A DNA stretch of 63,621 nt from Verrucomicrobiaceae bacterium UBA7681 (GCA_002482965.1 DLGZ01000038.1:1-63621); one strand, 5' to 3'; numbered from the stretch's first letter, positions 16,579 through 26,250 are shown. Numbers and translations are program-made. Notes: generated by a model from the sequence alone, not told the origin.

Positions 16579-18606
16579 ATGCGTCATTTTATAGCACTTT
16601 TCCAGATCAAACTCCTGGTTTGCCTCGTCCTGACGAGCTTGTCGGGGACGACGTTGCGCGCTCAGTTCAATCAGGGCAGTTTGCACGTGATGTCGCCCGA
16701 GCATGAGATGGAGGCGAACAGGCTCCGCTCAGCCCCCATACAACAATATGACTTTTCAAAAGCCATGCTGAGTGATGTGCTGCGCTTTCTTGCGACAGAT
16801 GCTGGAATCTCGTTCTTTTCACTGCCTGATGACAGCGCCGATGGTGCTCGTTTGATCACGTTTTCCATCAGATCCAGTCCTTTCCAGGTGCTGGAAACAT
16901 TGTGCAAAGCCAATGGTCTGGCGATCATTCCCGACAACGGTATTTGGTACATTCGTCCTGCGGATGATCGTGAACTCATTGGCAAATCCTATGAGATTAA
17001 GAACAATGCGGTCGAACTGGTGTCGCGTGTGGAATCAGGCTCAGGTTCCTCCTCCTCGTCCGGCAGATCCGGCAGCGGCGGCTTCAGCGGTGCGGCAGCA
17101 GGGATGAGTCTTCAGGGTAGCAGCCAAACCTTTGAGGTGAAACGCAGTGAAGTGATCAATGACATTCGTACCTTGCTGGGACTGCCACCTGAGGAAATGG
17201 ATGGAGCTCAGGCTGGCTCCGGCGTGCCTGGAATGGGCGGTGCTGGGACGGATGAAAATGCCGCGCGGGCGATGAATTCAAATGAGATGAGTTCGGTGCG
17301 GAAACCGAAGGTGATCTGGAAATCTGATTCCAACACGCTCTACATCGTGGCAACACGCCTCCAGCACCTGTGGGTGGAGGGCTACATCGCTGCGGCTGAC
17401 AAACCGCAGACTCTGATCGCCGTCGAGGTGAAATTCATCGAAACTTCACGTGACCCTTCGCGTGAGTTTGGCATCGACTGGACAGGTACGCTGGAGAGCG
17501 GCAACTTCCGTCAGGTGCAGGATGTGACCACCTCGACTGATACCACCACCGGACTGCCGACCTCGACGGTCAATTACACCAACACCCCGACGACGGGCGG
17601 CTACCGCACTGACCTCGCCAATTTGCTGACAGGAGCGAACCTTAATAATGTGGGTGCCACGCTCGGATTTCCCGCCACAAGCATCCTGAGTGCGCAGGAT
17701 GTGAATGTAAAACTGCGTGCGATGATGCGCGACCAGGAAACCAATACGACGTCCTATCCCCGAATGGTCACACTGAGCAACCGGGAAGTGGCCATCCGTG
17801 CGGTGGTGAACCAGCCGGTGCTGGACGCGAGCTCCACGGCGAGTGCAGGCGCGGTGGGGGCCACCACCACGACGAAGGTGGCGTATCTGCCGATCGGCAC
17901 CGTGTTGAACATCCTGCCCAAGCGCATGCAGGGGGACAAAGTGCTGCTGAACATGGCGGTCACCGTCTCCAGCATCATTGGCACCCAGGTGATCTCCGGC
18001 AATCCTTATCCGATTGCTTCTTCCCGCGTTTACAGTGCGCCGGTGGAGATTGAGTCGGGCTACACAGTTGCGGTGGGTGGACTTGATGAGGCGACTGAAA
18101 AAGAATCTGAAGCGGGGGTGCCCTTCCTGAGCAAGATCCCGGGTCTCAAGTGGCTCTTCGATTACAAGAGCCGGAGCAAGAACCACAAGAGCCTGATGCT
18201 CTTCATCACGCCGACGATCATTGATGGGCGTAACGGCGGGCTGCCAGCGGAGCCGCAGTCTGTGGTGCCCCAGAGACCGCATATGGCAGGCAAACCGAAG
18301 GTTGATAGCTACAGCGGAGCGCTGGTCGGCGGCAGTGCGGCACTGCCGAAGACGGTGGAGTATCTCTCGCGTGAAGCCGAAATTCTGGGCAACACTGTCA
18401 AGGAAGGCCGGATCACCCCTGAACTCAGCCAGAAGCTCAAGGAGCTCAAGATAGCCGTGGAGCGCGTGGAGTTGCAGTGTGAAAACATGAAGCTCTCGGA
18501 GCCTGCGAAGTTTGCCATGATTGACCAGCAGCAGGAGATGCTCAGGGCCATCCTCAAACGCCTCGAATCCTTCCAGGCCATCCTGTTCAAGAAGAAATAC
18601 CTCTGA
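16579..18606 (+). CDS. Secretin (PilQ/GspD family outer-membrane channel)
   Basis: From the ATG at 16579 (MRHFIALFQIKLLVCLVL) the protein is about 675 residues, with a signal peptide to about residue 30. An STN-type N0 domain is visible in YDFSKAMLSDVLRFLATDAG and PFQVLETLCKANGLAIIPDN. Short N domains with a Gly/Ser-rich insert (about 155-175) come next. The conserved secretin core ends in VPFLSKIPGLKWLFDYKSRS and SLMLFITPTII. A C-terminal helical extension of about 90 residues follows and may bind a pilotin. It forms the outer-membrane gate for the pilus. It is divergent from the other pilus genes and its stop directly abuts the convergent ThuA gene. Confidence 0.92.
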   Translation: MRHFIALFQIKLLVCLVLTSLSGTTLRAQFNQGSLHVMSPEHEMEANRLRSAPIQQYDFSKAMLSDVLRFLATDAGISFFSLPDDSADGARLITFSIRSSPFQVLETLCKANGLAIIPDNGIWYIRPADDRELIGKSYEIKNNAVELVSRVESGSGSSSSSGRSGSGGFSGAAAGMSLQGSSQTFEVKRSEVINDIRTLLGLPPEEMDGAQAGSGVPGMGGAGTDENAARAMNSNEMSSVRKPKVIWKSDSNTLYIVATRLQHLWVEGYIAAADKPQTLIAVEVKFIETSRDPSREFGIDWTGTLESGNFRQVQDVTTSTDTTTGLPTSTVNYTNTPTTGGYRTDLANLLTGANLNNVGATLGFPATSILSAQDVNVKLRAMMRDQETNTTSYPRMVTLSNREVAIRAVVNQPVLDASSTASAGAVGATTTTKVAYLPIGTVLNILPKRMQGDKVLLNMAVTVSSIIGTQVISGNPYPIASSRVYSAPVEIESGYTVAVGGLDEATEKESEAGVPFLSKIPGLKWLFDYKSRSKNHKSLMLFITPTIIDGRNGGLPAEPQSVVPQRPHMAGKPKVDSYSGALVGGSAALPKTVEYLSREAEILGNTVKEGRITPELSQKLKELKIAVERVELQCENMKLSEPAKFAMIDQQQEMLRAILKRLESFQAILFKKKYL

Positions 18607-19581
18607 TCAGCGGGTCGCCACGCGCTGAAACACGCGTGGTGTTTCGCTGCTGGCGCTCTTGGGTTTGGGCGCGGATTTTGGGTCCAGATTTTGCGCCAGT
18701 TCTTCGGGGGTCACCGTGGAGGACACGCCATTGGCAGGCACCTCGACCTTCGTCACCCAGAGCAGCGCGTTGAGCACTGCCTTGCGCACGTTGTCATTGC
18801 CCCAATTGGCGTGGAAATGGCCGCCGGTGAAGCCAAAGCCGCGTCCGCCATCGGCGCGTTCGATGGTCCACATGGTCGTTTCAGGGCTGCCACTTTCCGC
18901 CTGGATGTGCGGGTAGGGGCCTTTTGGTGCCACGTAGGGGCCATTGCGAGTCGCTTCACTCGGTACTGCGACCAGGATGGGTGCAAACTTCACCGCGCCA
19001 TCTGCGACAGGTGCCCCGCCATGACCGAAGGCCGGACGGAAGCGCATGTGGATGTACCATTCGTCTTTTGTTGCGAATGGCAGAACTCCGCTGGTGATGG
19101 GGTGTGCAGGAAGCAGAGTGTAGTTCGCGTCCCAGATCGGATTGCAGGAATACGCGTTTTCATAATAGCCGCCGAGCCACTCCTGAAACTCCTTGCCGGC
19201 CTGGCCTGCAGAGACTTCGACGCCGTAGTGCATGCAGCCAAAGCCAACCCCTTTCGCCATGAGCTTGCGCAGGGTTTCGAGGTGGCCGTCCACCACGGCG
19301 GGGTGCTTGCCGCCGCCATCGGAGTAGATGACCACGGCGTCTGCATCTTCAAAGGTCTTTTCATCGCTCACCCAGCCCATTTCGTGGCGGTCCACGACCA
19401 GATTTGGCACGCTCTTGAGGCATTTTTCCAGCAGCATAGTGCCCGCGCGGAACTCATGCATGCCCGGTGGGTGAGAGGGCTTGCCGGCGATGAATACGAG
19501 TTTTTGTTTCCCATCAGGCGTGACGGCCTGGAGTGAAACAGCGGTGGCGGCAAGGAGAACGAGCAGTTGTACGGGTTTCAT
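18607..19581 (-). CDS. ThuA-domain protein, exported
   Basis: The 324-residue protein has a signal peptide (about 1-19) and the ThuA glutamine-amidotransferase-like fold. Visible segments are KLVFIAGKPSHPPGMHEFR near the start, ADAVVIYSDGGGKHP, KGVGFGCMHYGVEV and a TGGHFHANWGNDNVRKAVLN ending typical of PVC-group ThuA proteins. The family is linked to sugar metabolism but its reaction is not settled. The nucleophile elbow GCMHYG has a Cys, consistent with the fold. The stop codon touches the secretin stop on the other strand. A DUF1549/DUF1553 cytochrome protein lies 78 bases upstream in the same direction, a common PVC pairing. Confidence 0.88.
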   Translation of the reverse strand: MKPVQLLVLLAATAVSLQAVTPDGKQKLVFIAGKPSHPPGMHEFRAGTMLLEKCLKSVPNLVVDRHEMGWVSDEKTFEDADAVVIYSDGGGKHPAVVDGHLETLRKLMAKGVGFGCMHYGVEVSAGQAGKEFQEWLGGYYENAYSCNPIWDANYTLLPAHPITSGVLPFATKDEWYIHMRFRPAFGHGGAPVADGAVKFAPILVAVPSEATRNGPYVAPKGPYPHIQAESGSPETTMWTIERADGGRGFGFTGGHFHANWGNDNVRKAVLNALLWVTKVEVPANGVSSTVTPEELAQNLDPKSAPKPKSASSETPRVFQRVATR

Positions 19582-19659
19582 AGGTTGGTAGAGTGATTCG
19601 CATCTTTCCCAGCCTCAGACTCAAATCAAGAGCCGAAGCCGTAGGGCATGGACCGCCCA

Positions 19660-22077
19660 CTACCGCACTACTTGAAATTCGGGCAGCATGCAAACGGCCC
19701 ACAGTAGGTCTTCGAGCGACTGTTGAGTAGGCTTTGCGCCGAGCAGACTTTGCGCCGTGGCGAGTTCGCTGGCCGTTGGCTCACGGCAAAGCGCCTGGTG
19801 ATACAGCCCGATGATCAAAGCGGCCGGGGAGGGGTGGTTCGTCGTCAGCAGCCGTTGCGCGCCTTTGGCGATGGCATCGGACAAAGTGCTGCCGTTCGCG
19901 AGATCGATGGCCTCCAGCGTGGTGAGATCATTTGGACGTGCGGTAACAATCTGGTCGCGGTTTGGCCGGCCCAGCGTGCGCATAAGGAAGTTGGATTTCA
20001 TCAGCGAAGCGCGGATCATATGGTCTGAGGCGGCGGCTCCTTGCGCCAGCAGCGAGGTGGCCTGAGCATTGATGGTCTGCTGCCATGAGCCTAGGGCTTG
20101 CACGACAGTGACGGGCTGCCAGTCCTTCGCGTCAAAGGCACCGACGCGGCCTTCTTTGGCGGGCGGTGCTTTGGCCGACCATTCCCAAGTGGCGTCGCTG
20201 CTGATCGTGGTTTCTTTGCCTGCGGCATCACGCACGCGGGCATCGAAGAAAAATCCGGCGGGGTTGGGGCCTTTGCCCGCGTTGGTGGCGATCACGAGGA
20301 TGGAGTTTGCGCCTTTGCGCAGCGCAGCTTGCAGCGGCACGGCGGCGAGTTTCGTCCAGTCATCTCCGGCGCTGATCTTGCGGTTGTTCACGAACAGCGT
20401 GTAGCCATTGTCGCAGGTGACCACCGCGCTGGCGCTGGCGGGTTCGGTGTCGAGTTTGATCGTCTTGCGCAGCGTGATCGTTTCGCCGGAGGGCGGTGTG
20501 CTGCCGGGCTTGGCACTGTGGCCCCAGATCCACTCGCCCTTTACCTTGATCTGTTTCGCGAGTTCCGGATCGACTTTTCCACGCAGTAGGCCTGCGTCCA
20601 TCTTCGTCGGCGCTGCACCGGTGATCTGCCAGATGGCATCGACGAATTGCTCTGCGGTGAGTCGTTTTGCGCGAGGGCCGGCATAGACGTAGCCGTGGTC
20701 ATCGATGCCTTTTGTCACGACTTGAGAGTGTGATTGATAGGCCTGTGATGTGGCGATAAGGACAAGGGTCTGTTTCAGGTCATACGCGTGCTCGGCGAGA
20801 TGCGTGGCGAGATAGTCGAGCAGATCTGCACTCCATGGCTCTGTCTGCATGGCATCCACTGGATGCACGATACCACGTCCCATCAGGCGCTGCCAGAGGC
20901 GGTTGACGATGGTGCGGGGGGTGCGGCCATTTTGCGGATGGGTCATCAAGGCTGCGAGCTGCTTGAGGCGCTCGGGCTGTGCAGCCTTGGCATCGACCTG
21001 GCCGATTTCTGGAAACAACCACGATGCCACGGCCTGCTGGCCTATGGGTTTGTCGCAGCGGTTGATCTCCAGCGGACGGCTGGAATAGATGGCGGCGAGG
21101 CCGTAGGCTTCGCTGAGTTTCCAGCGGTCGATGAAGCTGTCGTGGCATGATGCGCACTTCATGTTGATGCCGAGGAAGCTTTGCGAGACGCTCTGGGCGA
21201 ACTGGATTTCCACCGTCTGCCCGGCGCTGACATCGCCGCGCCATTTGATGCCGTCGATGAAGCCGCGGCTTTCGTCATTCGGAGGGGCGATGAGCTCGCG
21301 CACGAATTGATCGAAGGGCATGTTGGTGATCAGGGCGTGATAAAGCCAGTTGCTGATCTGCTTGCGCCCACCGGTGATGAAGCCGGTGCCGCCGTAGTCA
21401 TTGCGCAGGAGGTCATTCCAAAAGGTGAGCCAGTGCTCGGTGTAATCGATGTCGCGCTTGAGCAAGGTGTCGATGAGGTGTGCGCGTTTGTCGGCGGAGG
21501 GGTCTTTGGTGAAGGTCTCCAGATCCTGCGGAGAGGGAAGCAGGCCGATGAGATCCAGGTAGGCACGGCGTGCAAAGGTGGCGTCGTCGATGGTTGCAGG
21601 GCGGGGGAGATGCTTCTGCGCTAGGTATTGGTCAAGAATGCGGTCAATGGGGTTGGTTCGTCCGTCCGCCACCGCAGGCAGCACGGGAATGCGTGGTTTG
21701 AGCGGCGGCTCATACGCGGGTTTCTTGAAGGCGAAACCTTCCTCCCACGACAAGCCTTCGTCGATCCACTGCTTTAGCAGCGCGATCTTCTCCGGTGGCA
21801 CTCGCTTGCCCTTGGGCGGCATTTGGTCATCGGGATCGGCTGAGAGGATCGCTTGGATCAGCGCACTCTCCGCGCTTTTGCCGCTCACTACTACAACGCC
21901 ATCTTCACCGCCTTTCAGCAGGGATTCGCGGTCATTGAAGGAGAATCCGCCCTTCTTCTTGTCCCCCGCATGGCATTCCGCGCAGTGCTCCCGCAGGATC
22001 GGGACGATCTGGTGGGAGAAATCGACGGCGGCGGTGGCAGCAGCGGCAGGGAGGAGAAAGAGGATCGGGAAGCGCAT
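19660..22077 (-). CDS. Planctomycete-type cytochrome protein (PSCyt1-DUF1549-DUF1553)
   Basis: The 805-residue protein has a signal peptide, then a haem-binding CAECH (Cys32, Cys35, His36) in the planctomycete cytochrome C domain. The typical QMPPKGKRVPPEK segment comes next. A DUF1549 region contains CASCHDSFIDRWKLSEAYGL, a second CxxCH. A DUF1553-like region (NRLWQRLMGRGIVHPVDAMQ, TSQAYQSHSQ) is interrupted by a module of about 150 residues (YTLFVNNRKISAGDDWTK) resembling a carbohydrate-binding beta domain. Such proteins are abundant in PVC bacteria and are thought to act in periplasmic polysaccharide metabolism or electron transfer; the function is not established. It is upstream of ThuA on the same strand. 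Confidence 0.9.
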   Translation of the reverse strand: MRFPILFLLPAAAATAAVDFSHQIVPILREHCAECHAGDKKKGGFSFNDRESLLKGGEDGVVVVSGKSAESALIQAILSADPDDQMPPKGKRVPPEKIALLKQWIDEGLSWEEGFAFKKPAYEPPLKPRIPVLPAVADGRTNPIDRILDQYLAQKHLPRPATIDDATFARRAYLDLIGLLPSPQDLETFTKDPSADKRAHLIDTLLKRDIDYTEHWLTFWNDLLRNDYGGTGFITGGRKQISNWLYHALITNMPFDQFVRELIAPPNDESRGFIDGIKWRGDVSAGQTVEIQFAQSVSQSFLGINMKCASCHDSFIDRWKLSEAYGLAAIYSSRPLEINRCDKPIGQQAVASWLFPEIGQVDAKAAQPERLKQLAALMTHPQNGRTPRTIVNRLWQRLMGRGIVHPVDAMQTEPWSADLLDYLATHLAEHAYDLKQTLVLIATSQAYQSHSQVVTKGIDDHGYVYAGPRAKRLTAEQFVDAIWQITGAAPTKMDAGLLRGKVDPELAKQIKVKGEWIWGHSAKPGSTPPSGETITLRKTIKLDTEPASASAVVTCDNGYTLFVNNRKISAGDDWTKLAAVPLQAALRKGANSILVIATNAGKGPNPAGFFFDARVRDAAGKETTISSDATWEWSAKAPPAKEGRVGAFDAKDWQPVTVVQALGSWQQTINAQATSLLAQGAAASDHMIRASLMKSNFLMRTLGRPNRDQIVTARPNDLTTLEAIDLANGSTLSDAIAKGAQRLLTTNHPSPAALIIGLYHQALCREPTASELATAQSLLGAKPTQQSLEDLLWAVCMLPEFQVVR

Positions 22078-22175
22078 TCAAAGGACGAACGTCGCGTGAA
22101 GGCAAAATCTCGCTGGTTGCTTTGGGATGCCTTCAAATGCGTATGTCTGCGTCACTCGAAGCGATCATGTCATTC

Positions 22176-22766
22176 TCATTTGTTGGCAGAAGAGAGCACT
22201 GCAGCAGTTATGAGCAGAAGTACGATCCCCAAGAGGGGAATGGAGGCAAACACCCTGAAGACCCTGGAACCGCTGCAGTAGCCACGAAGAATGCGCAGCA
22301 GCAGTCCGGCCCCGATGGCAAAAATTGGCAGGCAGCAGATGAGGAGAATCAGGCTTGAGAAATAGGTGTGCACCATCCCCATTAAAATTGGGTGCAGTGA
22401 AGCTGAGTGATATCCAAGGATGCGGAATCCGACAAGCAGGGTGGGAATGAGAGCTGCCAAGGGAGCGAGACACAACGTGCCAAAAAGAATGGCACCAATG
22501 CCGGGTGGATCGCCATTCGGCGGGCACGACTCGAAAGGGATGTCCGCATCCAGGGGTTCCTCGCTAAAGTCCGACCGCAAATAGGCTTCAGCTTCTTCCA
22601 CCTCGTCCTCTGGCACAATCACCAGGCAGTCGAGCAACGGCATGCCACCATAGAGCTGGTCGGCGATATCGCCCGTCACTGCGGCCGAGATGCCGCCGGA
22701 AGACAAAACCCCTGCCAAAATATGCGCCTGGGCAGCTGGTAAATGATGGCGGAACACACAGCTCAT
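22176..22766 (-). CDS. DUF2007-like N-terminal domain with three membrane segments
   Basis: The 196-residue protein starts with about 70 residues like DUF2007 signal-transducing domains (RHHLPAAQAHILAGVLSSGG, ending VPEDEVEEAEAYLRSD). Three hydrophobic segments follow (about 92-112, 125-150, 165-190). The product is probably an inner-membrane protein of unknown function. It stands alone, 98 bases upstream of the cytochrome gene and divergent from the esterase at 22947. Confidence 0.7.
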   Translation of the reverse strand: MSCVFRHHLPAAQAHILAGVLSSGGISAAVTGDIADQLYGGMPLLDCLVIVPEDEVEEAEAYLRSDFSEEPLDADIPFESCPPNGDPPGIGAILFGTLCLAPLAALIPTLLVGFRILGYHSASLHPILMGMVHTYFSSLILLICCLPIFAIGAGLLLRILRGYCSGSRVFRVFASIPLLGIVLLLITAAVLSSANK

Positions 22767-22946
22767 AAGTCACCATTAAAACTACATTCGGAGGAAAGCA
22801 GCAATCTTAAAATCTCGGCATTGCCTCGATGACAAATTGTACTGAAGAGCCTCTGGCCGGCCATGAGGGCCCTTTATAACGACGGATCGAGGACTGCCCG
22901 CTCTTAAGTGCAAGATGTGGCGCCGTTTTCCCGTTCGGATTCGTCC

Positions 22947-23822
22947 ATGAAGTTTCTCCCTTTTGCCGTTGCCTCGTTGCTCCTTGTCTCGCTCGCCCAT
23001 TCCGCTCCGCAGGATGATCAGTATGTCCTCGGGCCGGATTCGCAGGTCAAGGAAGGGGTGCCGCAGGGAAAGGTGACGCAGATGCCGGCGTGGACGAATT
23101 CCAAGATCTATCCGGGGACGACGCGTGACTGGTGGGTGTATGTCCCGGCGCAGTACAAGGCCGAACAACCGGCGAATGTGATGGTGTTTTGCGACGGCGG
23201 CGGCTTCGTGAAAAATGATGGCCAGTTCCGTGTGCCGGTGGTGTTCGACAATCTCATCGCCAAGGGGGAGATGCCGGTGACGATTGCCATCTTCATCAAT
23301 CCGGGCGTGTTTCCCACGACCAACCCGAAGGAGAAGCCGCGCAGCAACCGCAGCTTTGAGTATGACTCCCTCGGCGATGTGCACGCCCGCTTCCTGATCG
23401 AAGAAATCCTGCCTGAAGTGTCCAAGACCTACAAGCTGACCGACGATCCCGAAGGCCGTGGCATCTGTGGCAACAGCAGCGGCGGCATCTGCGCCTTCAC
23501 CGTGGCCTGGGAGCGCCCTGACGCCTTCCGCAAGGTGATCAGCCATATTGGTTCCTTCACCAATATTCGTGGCGGCTATGTCTATCCGGCGCTGATCCGC
23601 AAGTCGGAGAAAAAGCCGCTCAAGGTCTTCCTTCAGGATGGCAAGAACGATCTCGACAACCAGTTTGGCAACTGGCCGCTGGCGAATCAGGACATGGCGG
23701 CATCGCTGAAGTTTGCGGGGTATGATTTCCAGTTCGTGCTCGGCGAAGGCACGCACAACGGCAAGCACGGCGGCTCCATGCTGCCGGATACGTTGCGCTG
23801 GCTGTGGAAGAAGGGGGAGTGA
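22947..23822 (+). CDS. Exported alpha/beta-hydrolase esterase (esterase D/Fes-like)
   Basis: From the ATG at 22947 the 291-residue protein has a signal peptide (to about residue 20). The fold is marked by WWVYVPAQYKAEQPANVMVF, a nucleophile elbow GICGNSSGGICAF with the catalytic Ser, and a late His in GEGTHNGKHGG. This arrangement is typical of PVC enterochelin-esterase-like and feruloyl-esterase-like hydrolases. The substrate is unknown and could be an acylated polysaccharide. The SMP-30 gene starts 41 bases after the stop on the same strand, with a repeat-like stretch between them. Confidence 0.88.
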   Translation: MKFLPFAVASLLLVSLAHSAPQDDQYVLGPDSQVKEGVPQGKVTQMPAWTNSKIYPGTTRDWWVYVPAQYKAEQPANVMVFCDGGGFVKNDGQFRVPVVFDNLIAKGEMPVTIAIFINPGVFPTTNPKEKPRSNRSFEYDSLGDVHARFLIEEILPEVSKTYKLTDDPEGRGICGNSSGGICAFTVAWERPDAFRKVISHIGSFTNIRGGYVYPALIRKSEKKPLKVFLQDGKNDLDNQFGNWPLANQDMAASLKFAGYDFQFVLGEGTHNGKHGGSMLPDTLRWLWKKGE

Positions 23823-23856
23823 ACTTTGAACACTCAACATTGAACATTGAATTCAG
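23821..23856. repeat. Short AT-rich repeat of AACACTCAACATTGAACATT type
   Basis: The gap between the esterase and the SMP-30 gene contains CTTTGAACACTCAACATTGA and a close repeat of CATTGAA. I recognise this from memory as a dispersed intergenic sequence in PVC genomes; only one copy is in the window, so the call is weak. Confidence 0.3.
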
Positions 23857-23863
23857 AGTCATC

Positions 23864-24742
23864 ATGAAGCACGCGCTCCTTTCTCTTTGCCTCCTTTCCA
23901 CCTCGCTGTTCTCCCAGGACACCTCGCTGCATGACTACCTCATTGAGGGGGAGCCGTGGAGGGAGGTTGCGGGTGGCTATGTCTTCACTGATGGATTGTG
24001 CTGTGATGCGGCAGGTAATTTGTTTTTCACTGACGTGAAGGGCGGGAAGGGTATCTACAAGCTGGATGCTGCCACGGGGAAGGTGGATTTGTTTCTCGAT
24101 AATCTGCCGGGCATCAGCGGACTGCAGATTGGGCCTGATGGGCGCTTTTATGCCTGTCACAATAAGGAAGGCCGGATCATTGCGATCACGATGAAGGGTG
24201 ATGTGGAGGTGCTGCTGACCGATGTGAAGTGCAATGATCTTGTGGTTAGCAAAACGGGGAATCTGTATTTCACCGAGACGCCCACGCAGCGCATTCACCT
24301 CATCACGAAGGACAAGAAGCACGTGGTCGCAGACGAGGGGCATGTGGTGAAGCCGAATGGCATCACCATTTCCACGGACGAGCGCACGCTGGTTGTGTCC
24401 GAGTACGGCGGCAAGCATGTCTGGGCCTGGCGCATCGAAGACGATGGCACCCTGACGGGTGGCGCGCCCTACATGACCATGTGGCTGCCTGTGGGCAAAG
24501 AATCGGCGGCGGGCGATGGCTCGACGACGGAGGCCAATGGCCGCACATTTGTCACCACGGAACTCGGCGTGCAGATTTTCGACACCGCAGGGCGTTTGTC
24601 TGGGATCATCGCGAAGCCGGATCCGATGGGCAAGGTGGTCAGCGTTGAGTTTGCTGGCAAAGACCACGACATTCTCTACGTGGCTGGCGGCGAGAAGATC
24701 TATGGTCGCAAGGTCAAGGTGAAGGGGTATTTCGGGAAGTAG
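23864..24742 (+). CDS. SMP-30/gluconolactonase-like protein, exported
   Basis: From the ATG at 23864 (MKHALLSLCLLSTSLFSQ) the 292-residue protein has a signal peptide. A six-bladed propeller is marked by repeated G-N-L-[YF]-F-T-[DE] motifs (AAGNLFFTDVKGGKGIYKLD, KTGNLYFTET), LPGISGLQIGPDGRFY and KPNGITISTDERTLVVSEYG, which match SMP-30. The family hydrolyses sugar lactones with a divalent metal. It follows an exported esterase, suggesting periplasmic carbohydrate breakdown. In-frame methionines upstream (23804) overlap the esterase and were not used. Confidence 0.9.
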   Translation: MKHALLSLCLLSTSLFSQDTSLHDYLIEGEPWREVAGGYVFTDGLCCDAAGNLFFTDVKGGKGIYKLDAATGKVDLFLDNLPGISGLQIGPDGRFYACHNKEGRIIAITMKGDVEVLLTDVKCNDLVVSKTGNLYFTETPTQRIHLITKDKKHVVADEGHVVKPNGITISTDERTLVVSEYGGKHVWAWRIEDDGTLTGGAPYMTMWLPVGKESAAGDGSTTEANGRTFVTTELGVQIFDTAGRLSGIIAKPDPMGKVVSVEFAGKDHDILYVAGGEKIYGRKVKVKGYFGK

Positions 24743-24850
24743 GGGGCGTGGACCGCGAAGATAGGTCCGATGGGTCATATAGGACCTATCTGTCACTGGC
24801 TGCTTGCTCTCGGCTTGCCCCATGGCGCGAGTGCGCTAGCTTTCAGGCCC

Positions 24851-26215
24851 ATGTCTCTCGACACCATCAATTCCCTCATTCATTCCGAAACGGCCCGGCC
24901 AGGCATCATCGCACGAGGCTGGGTGCGCACGAAGCGTGACTCCAAAGCCTGCTCCTTTCTTGAGATCTCTGACGGCTCGTGCTTCAAGGGATTGCAGGTG
25001 GTTGTGGATGCTGCGTTGCCTTCGGCTGAGCTGCTGCCGCGTATTTTGACGGGGGCATCTGTGGAAGTGATGGGGGATCTGATCGCTTCGCCTGCCGCTG
25101 GGCAGAAGTGGGAGATGCAGGCCAAGGAACTGATGCTGTTGGGTGAGGCAGATGCAACGTATCCGCTGCAGAAGAAGGGGCACACGCCGGAGTTCTTGCG
25201 GACTATCGCGCATCTGCGACCGCGCACGAATCTGTTTGGCAGTGTGTTTCGTGTGCGCAGCAAGATGGCGTATGCAGTGCATCGGTTTTTCCAGGAACGC
25301 GGGTTCTTTTATGTTCACACGCCGATCATCACCAGCAGTGACTGCGAAGGGGCAGGGGAGATGTTTCAGGTGACGACGCTGAAGCCGAACACGCCGACGA
25401 AGCCTGAGCAGGATTTCTTTGGGCGTCCGACTTATCTCACCGTCAGCGGGCAGCTTCAGGGCGAGGCGTTTGCCTGTGCGCTTGGCAATATTTATACCTT
25501 TGGTCCTACGTTCCGTGCGGAGAACAGCAACACCACGCGGCACGCCGCCGAGTTTTGGATGATCGAGCCCGAGATGGCATTCTACGATCTCGCCGCTGAT
25601 ATGACGCTGGCGGAGGAGCAGGTACGCTACCTCGTGCAGACGATGTTTGACGAGTGCCCGGATGAACTGGAATTCTTCAACAAGTTCATCGACAAGGGGC
25701 TCATTGAGCGGCTGAAGCAAACGCTCTCCAAGCCCTTCGAGCGCATCAGTTACACGGACGCCGTGGAGATTTTGCTCAAGAGCGGGCGCAGCTTTGAAAA
25801 TCCCGTGGTCTGGGGTGAAGGGCTGCAGACCGAGCACGAGCGCTACCTCGCGGAGGAGCACGTCAAAGGGCCTGTCACCATTTTCAACTACCCGAAGGAG
25901 ATCAAACCTTTCTACATGCGCCAGAACGACGACGGCAAAACCGCCGCCGCCATGGATCTCCTCGTCCCCGGCATCGGCGAGATCGTGGGTGGAAGCCAGC
26001 GCGAGGAGCGGCTGGATGTGCTGGAGGCGCTAATGGCGAAGCAGGGGCTGGAGCCTGAAAATTATTCCTGGTATGCTGACCTCCGCCGCTACGGCACGGT
26101 GCCGCACGCCGGTTACGGTCTTGGCTTCGAGCGCCTGCTCATGTTTGTCACCGGGGTGCCCAATATCCGAGACGTCATTCCCTTTGCGCGGACGCCGGGG
26201 CATGCTGCATATTGA
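24851..26215 (+). CDS. asnS: Asparaginyl-tRNA synthetase
   Basis: From the ATG at 24851 (MSLDTINSLIHSETARPGII) the protein is 454 residues. An N-terminal OB-fold anticodon-binding domain (GWVRTKRDSKACSFLEISDG) is followed by the class II core. Motif 2 is FGPTFRAENSNTTRHAAEFW and motif 3 GLGFERLLMFVTG. The ITSSDCEGAGEMFQVTT segment and the HAAEFWMIEPEMAF form are those of AsnRS rather than AspRS. It charges tRNA-Asn in the cytoplasm. It stands after secreted-protein genes without a clear operon, and the next gene starts 3 bases after its stop. Confidence 0.96.
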   Translation: MSLDTINSLIHSETARPGIIARGWVRTKRDSKACSFLEISDGSCFKGLQVVVDAALPSAELLPRILTGASVEVMGDLIASPAAGQKWEMQAKELMLLGEADATYPLQKKGHTPEFLRTIAHLRPRTNLFGSVFRVRSKMAYAVHRFFQERGFFYVHTPIITSSDCEGAGEMFQVTTLKPNTPTKPEQDFFGRPTYLTVSGQLQGEAFACALGNIYTFGPTFRAENSNTTRHAAEFWMIEPEMAFYDLAADMTLAEEQVRYLVQTMFDECPDELEFFNKFIDKGLIERLKQTLSKPFERISYTDAVEILLKSGRSFENPVVWGEGLQTEHERYLAEEHVKGPVTIFNYPKEIKPFYMRQNDDGKTAAAMDLLVPGIGEIVGGSQREERLDVLEALMAKQGLEPENYSWYADLRRYGTVPHAGYGLGFERLLMFVTGVPNIRDVIPFARTPGHAAY

Positions 26216-26250
26216 AAAATGACGAATGCCCAATGCAAAATGACGAATGG
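26214..26250. repeat. ATGACGAATG-type repeat overlapping a gene start
   Basis: Two copies of AATGACGAATG flank CCCAATGC directly after the asnS stop, overlapping the first codons of the DsbD-like gene. Related AATGACGAA units occur at 41841-41964 and inside the STAND gene near 43285. Confidence 0.5.
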
